Positions 17,369-26,381 of a stretch of 64,000 bases of DNA are shown here, in pieces. Location: positions 1 through 64,000 of the forward strand of contig JAHHHQ010000066.1 of the NCBI GenBank assembly GCA_019359285.1. The letters are read 5' to 3'. A program made the translations under genes and the position numbers. The number at the start of each line of letters is the position of its first letter. The first letter of the stretch is position 1. The DNA is from Nodosilinea sp. WJT8-NPBG4 (GTDB lineage Bacteria; Cyanobacteriota; Cyanobacteriia; Phormidesmidales; Phormidesmidaceae). The notes under the pieces are model-generated. The model did not search any database. It was not told where the DNA came from and saw only the letters and a list, made by a program, of their open reading frames with translations.

Positions 17369-17396
17369 AAAAAAGCGTGCCTTTTAGAACACGCTT
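17369..17396 (-). terminator. Intrinsic terminator of the cyanoglobin gene
   Basis: On the minus strand AAGCGTG pairs with CACGCTT around a 10-base loop and is followed directly by a run of T, 15 bases past the glbN stop codon. Confidence 0.7.
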
Positions 17397-17410
17397 ACTC
17401 TAGGATACGC

Positions 17411-17785
17411 TTACTGGTTCAAGACATCTCGCTTGTGCTGGGGCGCTGCCGCAATGGCTGCCACCTGCGATCGCAACTCCGCCGAGACGCCCATTTCTTC
17501 TAGGGTCAGCATCAGGTCTTCGGCAACGGCATCAAAGTGTTCGCTGTTCAGGCCGTGGTTTTCGACCAGTTCTTGATGGGCTTCACGCATGTAGAGGCCG
17601 TCGTACTTGTTGGTGCCCCCAAAGGCGTAGGTCAAAAAGGCCTTTTGATGCGCCCGCTGCTTAACCATATCGACATGGGCAAAGAAATGCTTGATGCGAT
17701 CGTCCTGTAAGACCCGCTCGTAAAATTTATCGACTGCTAGGTCAACGGCAGGGGTACCGCCAAGTTGGTCAAAAAGAGTTGTCAT
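17411..17785 (-). CDS. glbN: Group 1 truncated hemoglobin (cyanoglobin)
   Basis: A 124-residue group 1 truncated hemoglobin. It begins TTLFDQLGGTPAVDLAVDKF, has the distal-side QRAHQKAFLTYAFGG segment near residue 43 and the proximal histidine in MREAHQELVENHGL near 70, which is the heme ligand. The length is normal for the family. Cyanobacterial homologues bind oxygen and nitric oxide and help resist reactive nitrogen species. It has its own terminator. Confidence 0.93.
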   Translation of the reverse strand: MTTLFDQLGGTPAVDLAVDKFYERVLQDDRIKHFFAHVDMVKQRAHQKAFLTYAFGGTNKYDGLYMREAHQELVENHGLNSEHFDAVAEDLMLTLEEMGVSAELRSQVAAIAAAPQHKRDVLNQ

Positions 17786-17870
17786 AGTCTGTGGGGATAA
17801 GGGGTAGCGCCCTTAGAATGCCCTACCCCAGCACAAACCATCTCCACTCTAGGCACCCCAAACGGGTTTC

Positions 17871-18617
17871 TCAATAGCGAATCTGTAGGGTCACCTGAGC
17901 CTGTACCGTTTGCTCTCCCCCTACCACTGGGGTAGAGGCATCGGCCGACATGCCAGCAGCGTACTCGGCCTGCCGCATCATCGGTACTGGTACAGGTGGA
18001 GCCGCCCCATTGATTTGAACACCGACAATCTCCTGCGATCGCAGGTTTAAGCTCCCCAGCACCACCCCAGCCTGGGATTGGGCATCTTCTACCGCCTCAC
18101 GCAGCGCTTGCTGACGAGCCGCCTCTAGAGCAGCATCTTCGGCCACAAAGCTCACGCTGCGGATTTGGTTAGCCCCGGCATTTACCGCATCGTCGAGCAA
18201 CGCGCCAGCACTCTCGGTGGGCACGCGAAAGCTGACGGTGTTGCTGCCGGTGTAGCCGATCACATCGTTGCGACCATCCTCGTAGTTGTAGCGGGGGCTG
18301 AGCTGAATGCCAGTGGTTTCGAGCTTTTCAACTCCTCGCGATCGCAGCAGCTCGACTACTGCCGCCGTGCGCTGGGCTACCTCGCGCTGCACCGCTTCGG
18401 CATCGGTGCCCTGCACATCGACCCCTAGATCAACCTGAGTCTTGGTTGTCTGCACTGATTCTTCGCCCTGGCCAGTTACGGTTAGCGTTCTCATAGCTGC
18501 CTCCTGGGCGATCGCTGTAGGGGTAAATACGGGCACAAAACCGAGCCCCGATATCAGGGTCGCCGACATCACTGCCGCTGCTGCCATTCGTTTGGGGGTA
18601 AAAGACTTAATTTTCAT
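17871..18617 (-). CDS. SIMPL (DUF541) domain periplasmic protein
   Basis: A 248-residue exported protein. A signal peptide covers about the first 36 residues (basic start MKIKSFTPKR, hydrophobic core, AIAQEA cleavage region). The rest is a SIMPL/DUF541 domain starting RTLTVTGQGEESV and ending with the repeated beta-strands QTVQAQVTLQIRY. The family is widespread in bacterial envelopes and has been linked to oxidative-stress tolerance, without a defined reaction. ATG 18617 is chosen because the signal peptide begins there. Confidence 0.85.
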   Translation of the reverse strand: MKIKSFTPKRMAAAAVMSATLISGLGFVPVFTPTAIAQEAAMRTLTVTGQGEESVQTTKTQVDLGVDVQGTDAEAVQREVAQRTAAVVELLRSRGVEKLETTGIQLSPRYNYEDGRNDVIGYTGSNTVSFRVPTESAGALLDDAVNAGANQIRSVSFVAEDAALEAARQQALREAVEDAQSQAGVVLGSLNLRSQEIVGVQINGAAPPVPVPMMRQAEYAAGMSADASTPVVGGEQTVQAQVTLQIRY

Positions 18618-18861
18618 GGGCCTCACACTCATCTATAGAAGTTTGTCCATTCACTGTGCCACGGCGATCTCAGCCCAGCGGCGTTGTTACCAATTTCGAT
18701 ACAGATTGTCGAGGCCCGTCGAGCATCCTAAGCCCAGAGGTTATGATTTTTTAGCAAGCCTATGGTTGCCATTGCACTACCGCCATGTCTGTTTAAAGAT
18801 CAGAACCGGAGAGCGCTGTTATGCTGATACCCCCATAAACCCTGCCGATACAGAGCAGGTA

Positions 18862-19131
18862 TTGATCCAGCTCCAAGCGATTAAACCTGAGCTTGTAAAG
18901 CACTATTCAATCAGCAAAATCGGCATTTTTGGTTCCATAGCCAGAAATGAAGCCCATAACAACAGCGATATTAATGTGGTTGTTCACATGCAGCCAAGCA
19001 TGCTAAAACGAGCCCGACTAAAAGCCAAGCTTGAGGAAATATTTGACAGAGAGGTTGATGTCATTCGATACAGAGAGTCAATGAATCCTTTCCTCAAAGC
19101 CAGAATTAACCAAGATGTCATCTATGTATGA
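18862..19131 (+). CDS. MNT-type nucleotidyltransferase antitoxin, altered active site
   Basis: An 89-residue minimal nucleotidyltransferase if TTG 18862 is used; no ATG or GTG in frame gives a better start, so the 5' end may be damaged. The family motif is GSX10DXD. Here GS is at residues 24-25 and the acidic pair reads S-D-I-N at 35-38, so the second catalytic aspartate is replaced by asparagine. In HEPN/MNT toxin-antitoxin modules this enzyme AMPylates and silences the HEPN ribonuclease encoded directly downstream. The stop overlaps the toxin start (ATGTATGA), the usual arrangement. Confidence 0.75.
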   Translation: MIQLQAIKPELVKHYSISKIGIFGSIARNEAHNNSDINVVVHMQPSMLKRARLKAKLEEIFDREVDVIRYRESMNPFLKARINQDVIYV

Positions 19132-19501
19132 CCGCTCTCTCCTCTTAGAACTGCTGCTTGAAGTAGAAGAAGCCATTCGTAGAGTTGAGCGCCGCTTTAC
19201 AGATATCAATCAAGCTAACGATTTTGTGTCTAGCGATGATGGCCTTGATCGGCTTGACGCCATCAGTATGATGCTAATTGCCATCAGCGAAAATATCAGA
19301 AGAATTCACAAAATCGTCGGTGACGAATGGTTCGATCGCTATCCTGACGTTAACTGATCCGATATCAAAGGCATTAGAAATATACTGGCTCACGATTACT
19401 TTGATATCGATCCAGAGGAGATTTACCAAATCTGTTCTACTGATATTGGCATTCTTAAGCACGAACTTGAAAAAATGCGCTACGACATTTTTCAGTCGTA
19501 A
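19124..19501 (+). pseudogene. HEPN (DUF86) toxin ribonuclease with in-frame TGA
   Basis: Read from ATG 19124 the frame gives 77 residues of a DUF86 HEPN protein (YDRSLLLELLLEVEEAIRRV, then ISENIRRIHKIVGDEW) and stops at TGA 19355-19357. The same frame then continues without interruption to TAA at 19499 and contains the catalytic RX4H motif as RNILAHDYF. A Trp codon (TGG) is expected at the TGA, since homologues read PxxxW at this point. The stop therefore removes the active site. Full length would be 125 residues, normal for the family. Together with the altered antitoxin this module looks inactivated. Confidence 0.85.
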
Positions 19502-19545
19502 TTAATAGATCTACAGATCAAGCGCAATTTTGGGCAGCTTACCTT

Positions 19546-22083
19546 CTACAAATAAGCCACCGTTACTCCAGTGCCGCCATCGGCCTGAGCCGCAGGCTCA
19601 AACCGCTGAATCTGCGGGTGACGCTTGAGGTACTCGTGCACCCCCGCCTTGAGCTTGCCGGTGCCGTGGCCGTGAATGATCCAGAGAGCACCGCTGCCCT
19701 TGGCGATCGCCTCCTCCAGCACCGCCTCTGACTCGGCTACCCGCATGCCGCGCAGATCGATCGTGTTACGGCTGGTGCGAATGGCGGGGGCCGGGGGTGC
19801 GGCCTGGGCGGCGGGCACAGTGTCGACGGGTTTGGTCTTGACCGGCACCTCGGCCTTTTCGCCGCGCAGCGACTCGATGTCGGCCAAGCTGACAGTGGTT
19901 TTCATCAGCCCAAAGCGCACGGTGATGCGGTGGTCGTCGTCGGGGGCGGTCAGAACCTCGGCAGTCTGCCCCAGGCTGGGAATGCGCACGCGATCGCCCA
20001 CCGCCGGTCGGTACCCCGGTTTTGCTGGAGTTGTCGCAGCCGCAGGCAGACGGGATTGAGCAATCGCGTCCACCGCCTCCGTTGCTCGCTGGGCATCTTG
20101 AGCGGTGGCATCGCCCTGCTGCAACCGGCGAATCACCTTGGCAATGTCGCGCTTGGCATCGGCGATCGCCTGCTGCACCGCCGCCTGCTGCTGGAGCTTA
20201 AGTTCTTGCTCGCGATCGCGCAGCATATCAGCTTTGTTCTGCACCTCGCGGTGGAGCTTTTCGGTGGCGGCCAGCAGTTCGGCAGCCTTCTGCGATCGCT
20301 CCTCCTGCTGGCGGCGCTGGGCTTCTAGCCCAGCAATCACCTGGTTGACATCGTCCTGCGACCCCATGGCCATTAGGGTCGCCGCTGCATCGATCACCCC
20401 AGCATTCAGCCCCAGCCGGCGAGCAATAGCCAGCGCATTCGATCGCCCCGGAATGCCCCACAGCAGTCGGTAGGTCGGCGACAATGACGCCTCATCAAAC
20501 TCCACCGAAGCATTCTCAAACCGCCCATCCTGATACTTCAGCGCCTTCAGCTCACCATAGTGGGTCGTAGCCATCGTCAGCCGCGCCCGCTCGGCCAGGT
20601 GCTTGAGTAGGGCAATGGCAAGGGCGGTGCCCTCCGTCGGGTCAGTACCCGCGCCGACTTCGTCGAGCAGGACGAGGGCGTTGGCGGAGGTGAGAGAGTA
20701 GATGGGGGGATGGGGGGATGAAGCAATGGGAGAATCCGAAGACTCTGGTAAATCCTCTGCTTCCGGTTCGCCTGTTCCTGAGAGCTCAACCAAGTCGTTG
20801 GCGAAGCCTAATGCAAGGGTATTCTGCTCTCCATCTCCCCCACCTTCCTTATCTCCCTCACCTACCCCACCGCTCAACGCTGCTAAAATCCGCCCAATTC
20901 GCCGAATATGGCCTGAGAAGGTCGATAAGCTCTGCTCAATCGACTGCTCATCACCAATATCAGCCAGCACCTGCCCAAACCAGGGAATCTCCACCGGTTC
21001 TCGGGCCGGTACGTAGAGGCCCGCACGGGCCATCAGTGCCGCTAAACCCAGGGTTTTGAGCGTGACGGTTTTGCCGCCGGTGTTGGGGCCGGTGATGGCC
21101 ACCACCCGCAGCTCGGGGCGAATCAGCAGGTTGATCGGCACCACCTCAGGTCCCTGCTCGTGGCGCTGCTGCCACACCAGTAATGGGTGGCGCAGCTGAC
21201 GCAGGGTAGTTTGCTCCTGGGGTTCAATAAACCGGGGCGGGTTGGCCTCTAGCCACAGCGAGTAGCGGGCGCGGGCGTGGGCTAGGTCTAGCTCAGTGAC
21301 TACTGCCAGCAAATGGGTTAGATCCTCATAGACCTCCGCTACCGCATCGCTGAGCTGCCGTAAAACAATGTCTTCCTCGGTTTTTTCCTGGCGTAGCAGC
21401 TGGCGCAAGCGGTTGCCTAACTCAACCACCGACTGGGGCTCAATGTAAAGGGTGGCGCCGCTGGCCGAGGCATCGTGCACAATGCCAGGCACCGCGTCTT
21501 TTTGGGGCGCTTTGACGGGCAGCACGAAACGATCGCCTCGCTGGGTAATCAACAGCTCTTGCATGGCCCCCGACTGGCGCTGCAAAATCCGCTGGAGCCG
21601 CTGCTGAATGTCTTGCCGGGTTGATTTGAGGCGATCGCGAACTTCTCCCAGCTTCGGGCTGGCTCGGTCAGTGACATCGCCGCGATCGTCAATGCAGTGA
21701 TAAATTTGCTGCTCCAGCTCGGGATGGGTGCTCAGGTCGGCCACCAAATCCTGCAAAACCGGTATGTCCTCCGGTGGCTGAGCATCAATGGTGCGCCGCA
21801 GCTGACGAGCGCCATGCAGGGTAGTGGCAATCGCCAGCAGCTCCTCGCCACTGAGTAGCCCTTGGCGATAGGCCCGCTCCACCGCCGGTCCAATATCGCG
21901 AATGCCACCAAAGTTGAGGCCACTATTGTGTTGCTCCAGCCAGTCGGCCTCCTGGGTCTGAGTCAGCAGGTTAACACTAGCTGCCTGGGTTTCAGGCATG
22001 ACTAGCGCCTGGGCCGCTAGGGTGCCGCGCTTTGTGGCAGCAAAGGTAGACAAGTGCTGGCACAGCCGAGGCCACTCCAGCAA
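19546..22083 (-). CDS. mutS2: MutS2 endonuclease
   Basis: An 845-residue MutS2. The ATPase has Walker A TGPNTGGKTVTLKTLG near residue 330 and Walker B LVLLDEVGAGTDPTEGTALA near 463, and the C-terminus is a Smr nuclease domain with IDLRGMRVAESEAVLEEA and IIHGHGTGKLKAGVHEYL. MutS2 resolves recombination intermediates and, in some bacteria, rescues collided ribosomes. About 60 residues of low-complexity sequence are inserted between the Walker A and Walker B motifs (near 404-462), encoded by a G-rich/C-rich repeat. The usual N-terminal ETLELLEW begins slightly upstream of the TTG at 22083; only non-standard start codons occur there. Confidence 0.9.
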   Translation of the reverse strand: MLEWPRLCQHLSTFAATKRGTLAAQALVMPETQAASVNLLTQTQEADWLEQHNSGLNFGGIRDIGPAVERAYRQGLLSGEELLAIATTLHGARQLRRTIDAQPPEDIPVLQDLVADLSTHPELEQQIYHCIDDRGDVTDRASPKLGEVRDRLKSTRQDIQQRLQRILQRQSGAMQELLITQRGDRFVLPVKAPQKDAVPGIVHDASASGATLYIEPQSVVELGNRLRQLLRQEKTEEDIVLRQLSDAVAEVYEDLTHLLAVVTELDLAHARARYSLWLEANPPRFIEPQEQTTLRQLRHPLLVWQQRHEQGPEVVPINLLIRPELRVVAITGPNTGGKTVTLKTLGLAALMARAGLYVPAREPVEIPWFGQVLADIGDEQSIEQSLSTFSGHIRRIGRILAALSGGVGEGDKEGGGDGEQNTLALGFANDLVELSGTGEPEAEDLPESSDSPIASSPHPPIYSLTSANALVLLDEVGAGTDPTEGTALAIALLKHLAERARLTMATTHYGELKALKYQDGRFENASVEFDEASLSPTYRLLWGIPGRSNALAIARRLGLNAGVIDAAATLMAMGSQDDVNQVIAGLEAQRRQQEERSQKAAELLAATEKLHREVQNKADMLRDREQELKLQQQAAVQQAIADAKRDIAKVIRRLQQGDATAQDAQRATEAVDAIAQSRLPAAATTPAKPGYRPAVGDRVRIPSLGQTAEVLTAPDDDHRITVRFGLMKTTVSLADIESLRGEKAEVPVKTKPVDTVPAAQAAPPAPAIRTSRNTIDLRGMRVAESEAVLEEAIAKGSGALWIIHGHGTGKLKAGVHEYLKRHPQIQRFEPAAQADGGTGVTVAYL
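20692..20876. repeat. Low-complexity element inserted in frame in mutS2
   Basis: A G-rich arm (TAGATGGGGGGATGGGGGG) and, about 110 bases later, a C-rich arm (CATCTCCCCCACCTTCC) flank a heterogeneous centre. The layout matches the intergenic element at 8640-8788. The insertion keeps the reading frame and adds an acidic, proline-rich segment between the two ATPase motifs. Confidence 0.6.
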
Positions 22084-22467
22084 CTCCAGAGTTTCGTGGT
22101 GAATTAACGGCAGCTCAGACAGGGGAATTACGCTCGCTCAAGACATTCTTTCAGTATAGAGAACTCCCGCCGCAACCTGGCTTAGACCGACGATCCAGCC
22201 CCGGTCTGATATAGTTCAACCCTTAATTCCAAGCGGTCAGCCTAAATCAAGCTAGATACCGCATCGGCGAGAAAATCCACTGCCCATAAGCCCTGACCGT
22301 TGTTAAGCTCCCCTCAATATATGACCACCCAATGCCCCCACCGGGCATGCTATATCCTATGAAACCGGCTGCTGCTGCCATACAGTGACGATACCGTGGG
22401 CGAGGGTGGCTGCGGTAGCCTCTACAGAACAGATTAATCGGCTGCTAGAACGATTGGGGTGTAGCCT
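22084..22467. other. Intergenic region between divergent genes
   Basis: About 380 bases between mutS2 and the GGDEF gene. It must contain the promoters of both. The first coding bases of mutS2 may extend some 60 bases into it. No RNA or repeat was recognised. Confidence 0.5.
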
Positions 22468-24429
22468 TTGTCCTTTGCATATGTGGTCCAGTCCCATCTA
22501 TTCATCGCCCCTGAATCTGTGCTTGAAAACGACCTGGTTAACGCTACTGCCCCCACGGCCAGCATCGATCCGTCTCCTCTGCGGGCAAACACAAGCGATA
22601 CGGTGCAGCAGATGGTGGAGGCCATGGCCATGGCCGTCAAAACCTACGCCCTGATATACGGCGGCGAAGTTCTAGAGGGGGTCTTTGGCTACGCTAATGT
22701 GGCCCAGGCCACGGCTGAGTTAGCCGACTTGAGCCAGGTTCTAGTTGAGCAATGGATGACTCCCCTCAGTCAGCTGCAACCCTCAGGCCCATTCGTAGCC
22801 TGGCCGCTGACCATGAGCGCTCTGTATCCCGGTCAGCTTTATCTGTCAGTTGTGGACCAGGCTCACCACTGGTTGGGACTGCTAGCCCCCGACGGGTTCT
22901 ACACGCTGCCTCGCTTTACCGCTTCTGCCACTATCGACCAAGCTGAACTCACCGCCTGCCACTACTCCATCGCCCTGTTTCAGCAGCAGCAAGAGCGCTT
23001 GGCCCTGGCCCTCAAGGGTGCCAAAATGGGCACCTGGGACTGGGATCTAGCCCAGGGGACGATAATGATTTCTGAAGAGCAGGAGCGCCTGCTAGGACTG
23101 ACTCCCGGGGAGTTTGGTGGCACCTACGAGACCCTGTTTGCCAACGTGCACAAAGACGACCAGACCACGGTGCAGCAGGCCCTGCAGCAGGCAATTCAGT
23201 TAGGACAGCACTACGGAATTGAGTTTCGAGTGCTCCACAACGACGGGAACACGCGTTGGTTGTCGTCTCGGGGTCAAGTCTTTAAGGACAGTGAGCAGGC
23301 CCCTCGACTAGCTGGGGTCACCCTCGATATTTCTGAGCAAAAGCGGGTTGAGGCTGAAATCAAACTCCAGTCGCAGCGAGAGCGGCTGGTGGCCAAAATT
23401 GCCCAGCGCATTCGCCGTGTGCTGGATTTGGAAAGCATTTTGGAGCAAACCGTTACCTCAGTGCGGGAGTTTATCGAAGCCGATCGCGTCATCGTCGTGC
23501 AGTGTGAGGCCGACATGAGCGGTAAAGTCATTCAAGAAGCCTGCTCGTCATCCTATCAGCCGATGCTGGGTTGGGCCATGCGCGACCCCTGGTCGGTGGG
23601 CGAAAAGTTTTTGGCTCACTACAGAGCCGGACGGGGCCTGGCGGTAGAGAATATCTACACCCAAAATTTGCCTGCCTCTCAGCTGGGGTTTTTAGAATAC
23701 TTTCAAATTCAGGCTGAGATTGTGGTGCCCCTGCTGCAAGACCAAACCCTATGGGGATTGCTGATTGCCCACCAGTGCAGGGCACCCCGAGCCTGGCGAA
23801 TGGCCGACGTCCGGCTGCTGCAGAGCCTGGCTACTCAGGTGGGAATCGCCATTCAGCAGGCCAAAATGCACCGAGAACTCACCCTGGCCAATCAGCAGCT
23901 GCGGCGCATGGCCTACCTCGACGGGTTGACCCAGGTAGCCAATCGCCGTCGCCTAGAGCAATATCTAGATCAAGAATGGCGGCGCATGAGCCGAGAAGAT
24001 GGGTCTATAGCGCTGATTATGGCCGATATTGACTGTTTTAAGGGGTACAACGATCGCTACGGGCACCAGGCTGGAGATATCTGCCTGCGGCTGGTGGCCC
24101 GCATCCTCACCCGCGCCGCTAAGCGCCCCGGCGACCTAGTAGCCCGCTATGGCGGCGAAGAGTTTGTGATTGTGCTGCCCAACACTTACCTCGAGGGAGC
24201 CGAATCCGTCGCTGAAGACATTCGCCTGATGATTCGTGGTCACCGCATTCCCCATGAGGAGTCGGTCGTAGCTAAGGTGGTTACCCTGAGTTTAGGGGTA
24301 GCAAGCGCTGAACCTGCTAGCGGCGGCAGCTCTACTGACCTGATTAAGCAGGCTGACGAAGCCCTCTACATGGCCAAAAACGAGGGACGTGACCAAGTGA
24401 GGGTGGCTGCTCCTGGGCGATCGCACTAA
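22468..24429 (+). CDS. PAS-GAF-GGDEF diguanylate cyclase
   Basis: A 653-residue signalling protein. Residues 1-170 form a poorly conserved sensor region; a PAS domain covers about 175-290 (GTWDWDLAQGTIMISEEQER), a GAF domain about 305-465 (ending LIAHQCRAPRAW) and a GGDEF domain about 480-645. The active site is GGEEF, and RPGD five residues before it is the product-inhibition I-site, so the enzyme should make cyclic di-GMP and be feedback regulated. The GAF domain lacks an obvious bilin-binding cysteine. The start is unclear: a stop precedes TTG 22468 by two codons, and GTG 22483 is an alternative. Confidence 0.88.
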   Translation: MSFAYVVQSHLFIAPESVLENDLVNATAPTASIDPSPLRANTSDTVQQMVEAMAMAVKTYALIYGGEVLEGVFGYANVAQATAELADLSQVLVEQWMTPLSQLQPSGPFVAWPLTMSALYPGQLYLSVVDQAHHWLGLLAPDGFYTLPRFTASATIDQAELTACHYSIALFQQQQERLALALKGAKMGTWDWDLAQGTIMISEEQERLLGLTPGEFGGTYETLFANVHKDDQTTVQQALQQAIQLGQHYGIEFRVLHNDGNTRWLSSRGQVFKDSEQAPRLAGVTLDISEQKRVEAEIKLQSQRERLVAKIAQRIRRVLDLESILEQTVTSVREFIEADRVIVVQCEADMSGKVIQEACSSSYQPMLGWAMRDPWSVGEKFLAHYRAGRGLAVENIYTQNLPASQLGFLEYFQIQAEIVVPLLQDQTLWGLLIAHQCRAPRAWRMADVRLLQSLATQVGIAIQQAKMHRELTLANQQLRRMAYLDGLTQVANRRRLEQYLDQEWRRMSREDGSIALIMADIDCFKGYNDRYGHQAGDICLRLVARILTRAAKRPGDLVARYGGEEFVIVLPNTYLEGAESVAEDIRLMIRGHRIPHEESVVAKVVTLSLGVASAEPASGGSSTDLIKQADEALYMAKNEGRDQVRVAAPGRSH

Positions 24430-24473
24430 TGCTCTAGCTAACGAAAGATGCCGGGTTATAGAAAGGGGTTGAA

Positions 24474-24530
24474 GGTGTAAGGCTCAGGGTATAAGGCAAA
24501 TCATGACCCTTATACCCTGAACCTTACACC
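24474..24530. repeat. Intergenic palindromic repeat, copy 2
   Basis: Two 23-base arms (24474-24496 and 24508-24530) are complementary at 22 positions around an 11-base loop. The core GGGTATAAGG / CCTTATACCC is shared with the element at 2657-2710. It lies 3' of the GGDEF gene and could terminate transcription. Confidence 0.75.
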
Positions 24531-24719
24531 CTAGGCTGCTCTGGCCTGTCCAAGTCGCCCTAGCCAATCACCACTTTTCCTCGGGCAAAAAGGCTTCCTG
24601 CTCTCAGGGAATTTTCAGAGTTGTAGGGTGTAATGGCAAAGCGTTGTTGAGCGTTAGCTGGTGCAACCAAACCACCTCAGCAACCGTATGATGAATGCTG
24701 TTTTACCTACCTAAGGTTC

Positions 24720-25724
24720 ATGGTTCAGTCTCCTCCCTCTCCAGCGATCGCAGTTACCCCCTTTGATCAGCGGCTTGGGCAGCCCCTCACCAAGCTACCG
24801 ATTACCGTGTTGCAGGTGAACCTAGGCCGCAAGTGCAACCTGGCCTGCACCCACTGCCACGTGGAGGCTGGACCCAAACGCACCGAAGAACTTTCGGTCG
24901 AGGTCTGCGATCAGCTAATCGAGCTCATTCGAAGGTTTCCGCAGATTGCCACCGTCGATCTGACCGGCGGGGCCCCCGAGATGAACTACGGCTTTCGCCC
25001 CCTAGTAGAGGCGGCGCGGCAGATGGGCAAAACGGTGATGGTGCGATCGAACCTGACGATCTTCTTTGTGCCTGGGTTTGAAGAGCTGCCGGAATATTTT
25101 GCTCGCCACCAGCTGCATGTGGTGGCCTCGCTGCCTTGCTACTTGGAAGACAATGTCGACAAACAGCGGGGAGCCGGGGTCTACTCCGAGTCTATTCAGG
25201 CGCTACAGCGGCTCAACCAGCTGGGCTACGGCCATGACCCAGCCCTGCGCCTAGACCTGGTTTACAATCCGCCCGTGCCCCGCAGCGCCGAGTTTTCGCT
25301 CACTCCCAGCCAGACGGTGTTGCAGAGTGACTATGAAGCCTATCTGCGATCGCACTTCAACATCGCCTTTAACCAGCTCTACACCATCACTAACCTGCCC
25401 ATTGGCCGGGTGAAGCAATACCTGGAGGGCAAAAATCTCTACGCTCCCTACCTGCAATTTTTGTCTAACCACCACAACCCCGCCACCGTGCCCCATCTGA
25501 TGTGTCGCCAGGAGCTTTCCGTTGACTACGAAGGCAACATTTACGACTGCGACTTCAATCAAATGGAAGCTCTGCCCAGCCTGGGGCGCAGCGGACAACC
25601 CTTGATCGTGGCTGATTTGCTGGCAGCTAACTCCATAGATGCGATCGATACGGTGCAAACCCGCCCTTACTGCTATGGCTGCACCGCCGGCAGCGGGTCT
25701 AGCTGTGGCGGTGCTCTAACCTAG
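24720..25724 (+). CDS. arsS: Arsenosugar biosynthesis radical SAM protein ArsS-like
   Basis: A 334-residue radical SAM protein. The iron-sulfur motif is CxxxCxxC in RKCNLACTHCHVEAGPKRTE near residue 38, followed by VDLTGGAPEMNYGFRPLV, both typical of ArsS. The C-terminal cysteine-rich end TRPYCYGCTAGSGSSCGGAL matches the ArsS C-terminal domain, which in some bacteria carries selenocysteine; here it is cysteine. ArsS adds the deoxyadenosyl group to dimethylarsenic on the way to arsenosugars. The usual partner ArsM methyltransferase is not in the window. Confidence 0.88.
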   Translation: MVQSPPSPAIAVTPFDQRLGQPLTKLPITVLQVNLGRKCNLACTHCHVEAGPKRTEELSVEVCDQLIELIRRFPQIATVDLTGGAPEMNYGFRPLVEAARQMGKTVMVRSNLTIFFVPGFEELPEYFARHQLHVVASLPCYLEDNVDKQRGAGVYSESIQALQRLNQLGYGHDPALRLDLVYNPPVPRSAEFSLTPSQTVLQSDYEAYLRSHFNIAFNQLYTITNLPIGRVKQYLEGKNLYAPYLQFLSNHHNPATVPHLMCRQELSVDYEGNIYDCDFNQMEALPSLGRSGQPLIVADLLAANSIDAIDTVQTRPYCYGCTAGSGSSCGGALT

Positions 25725-25736
25725 GCTGCCTGGGCA

Positions 25737-26381
25737 CTAGGGCATCGGGAAATCTGCCGCCAGAGTAGCTCCCTCCAGCCCCAAAGCTGAGGCATATTTC
25801 TGAATGAAGGCACGAATATAAAACGGTTCTGGCAGCTGCTTTAAGTTGCCGGTTTCGAGCGCCCTCAGGGTATAGGTTTGAATGAACGTCCGCTGGTACA
25901 TATCCTCCAGCGACAGCGACTTCTCTTGTCGAGTCTGCTGAAGATAGGCCCCCACCTTCTTTAAACTGGCTTGCTGCACCGACGCAAAGTCGGCCTTAGC
26001 CTGAATCTTTTTGGCCAAACTGTCGTGAATGTAGTCGCGCTGGTCAGAAAAGCGGGCTGAGGTAGTTGGCGTGGTTGCCACCTGGGGCCGAGCCGAAATT
26101 GCGTCGGGCTGAGGTTGAGCGGTGACTCGCTGGGGAGCGGCTGGGGTCCGTTTATGCGTGGCTTCTTCTGGGGTAGGCCCGCTGGTTTCGCTGTCTTGGA
26201 GTCGTTGATCAAGCCGGTAGCGATTGAGCAGACCCAGGGCCACCAGGGTAGTTACGGGCAGAGTTGCCACCGCCACCTGTTGTGCCGCCATCGACATAGC
26301 TGCCGTTGCTCCGGCCCCAATAATCAGCGCGTATTCTGAGGCGGGGGGTAGCTTAGAGCCAGAAAAGTGAGGAGTCTTCAT
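25737..26381 (-). CDS. RodZ-like helix-turn-helix membrane protein
   Basis: A 214-residue protein with a hydrophobic stretch near residues 15-50, a Pro/Thr-rich spacer and a C-terminal HTH of the RodZ/HTH_25 type (VGAYLQQTRQEKSLSLEDMY, then TLRALETGNLKQLPEPFYIR and GFIQKYA-like ending). In RodZ proteins the HTH binds MreB, but there it is N-terminal and precedes the membrane helix; here the order is reversed. The function is therefore uncertain. It is convergent with arsS, 12 bases away. Confidence 0.7.
   Translation of the reverse strand: MKTPHFSGSKLPPASEYALIIGAGATAAMSMAAQQVAVATLPVTTLVALGLLNRYRLDQRLQDSETSGPTPEEATHKRTPAAPQRVTAQPQPDAISARPQVATTPTTSARFSDQRDYIHDSLAKKIQAKADFASVQQASLKKVGAYLQQTRQEKSLSLEDMYQRTFIQTYTLRALETGNLKQLPEPFYIRAFIQKYASALGLEGATLAADFPMP

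Noticed and set aside
25660..25720. Selenocysteine-type ArsS end
   Set aside because: The C-terminal motif is read with normal cysteine codons and no in-frame TGA is present.
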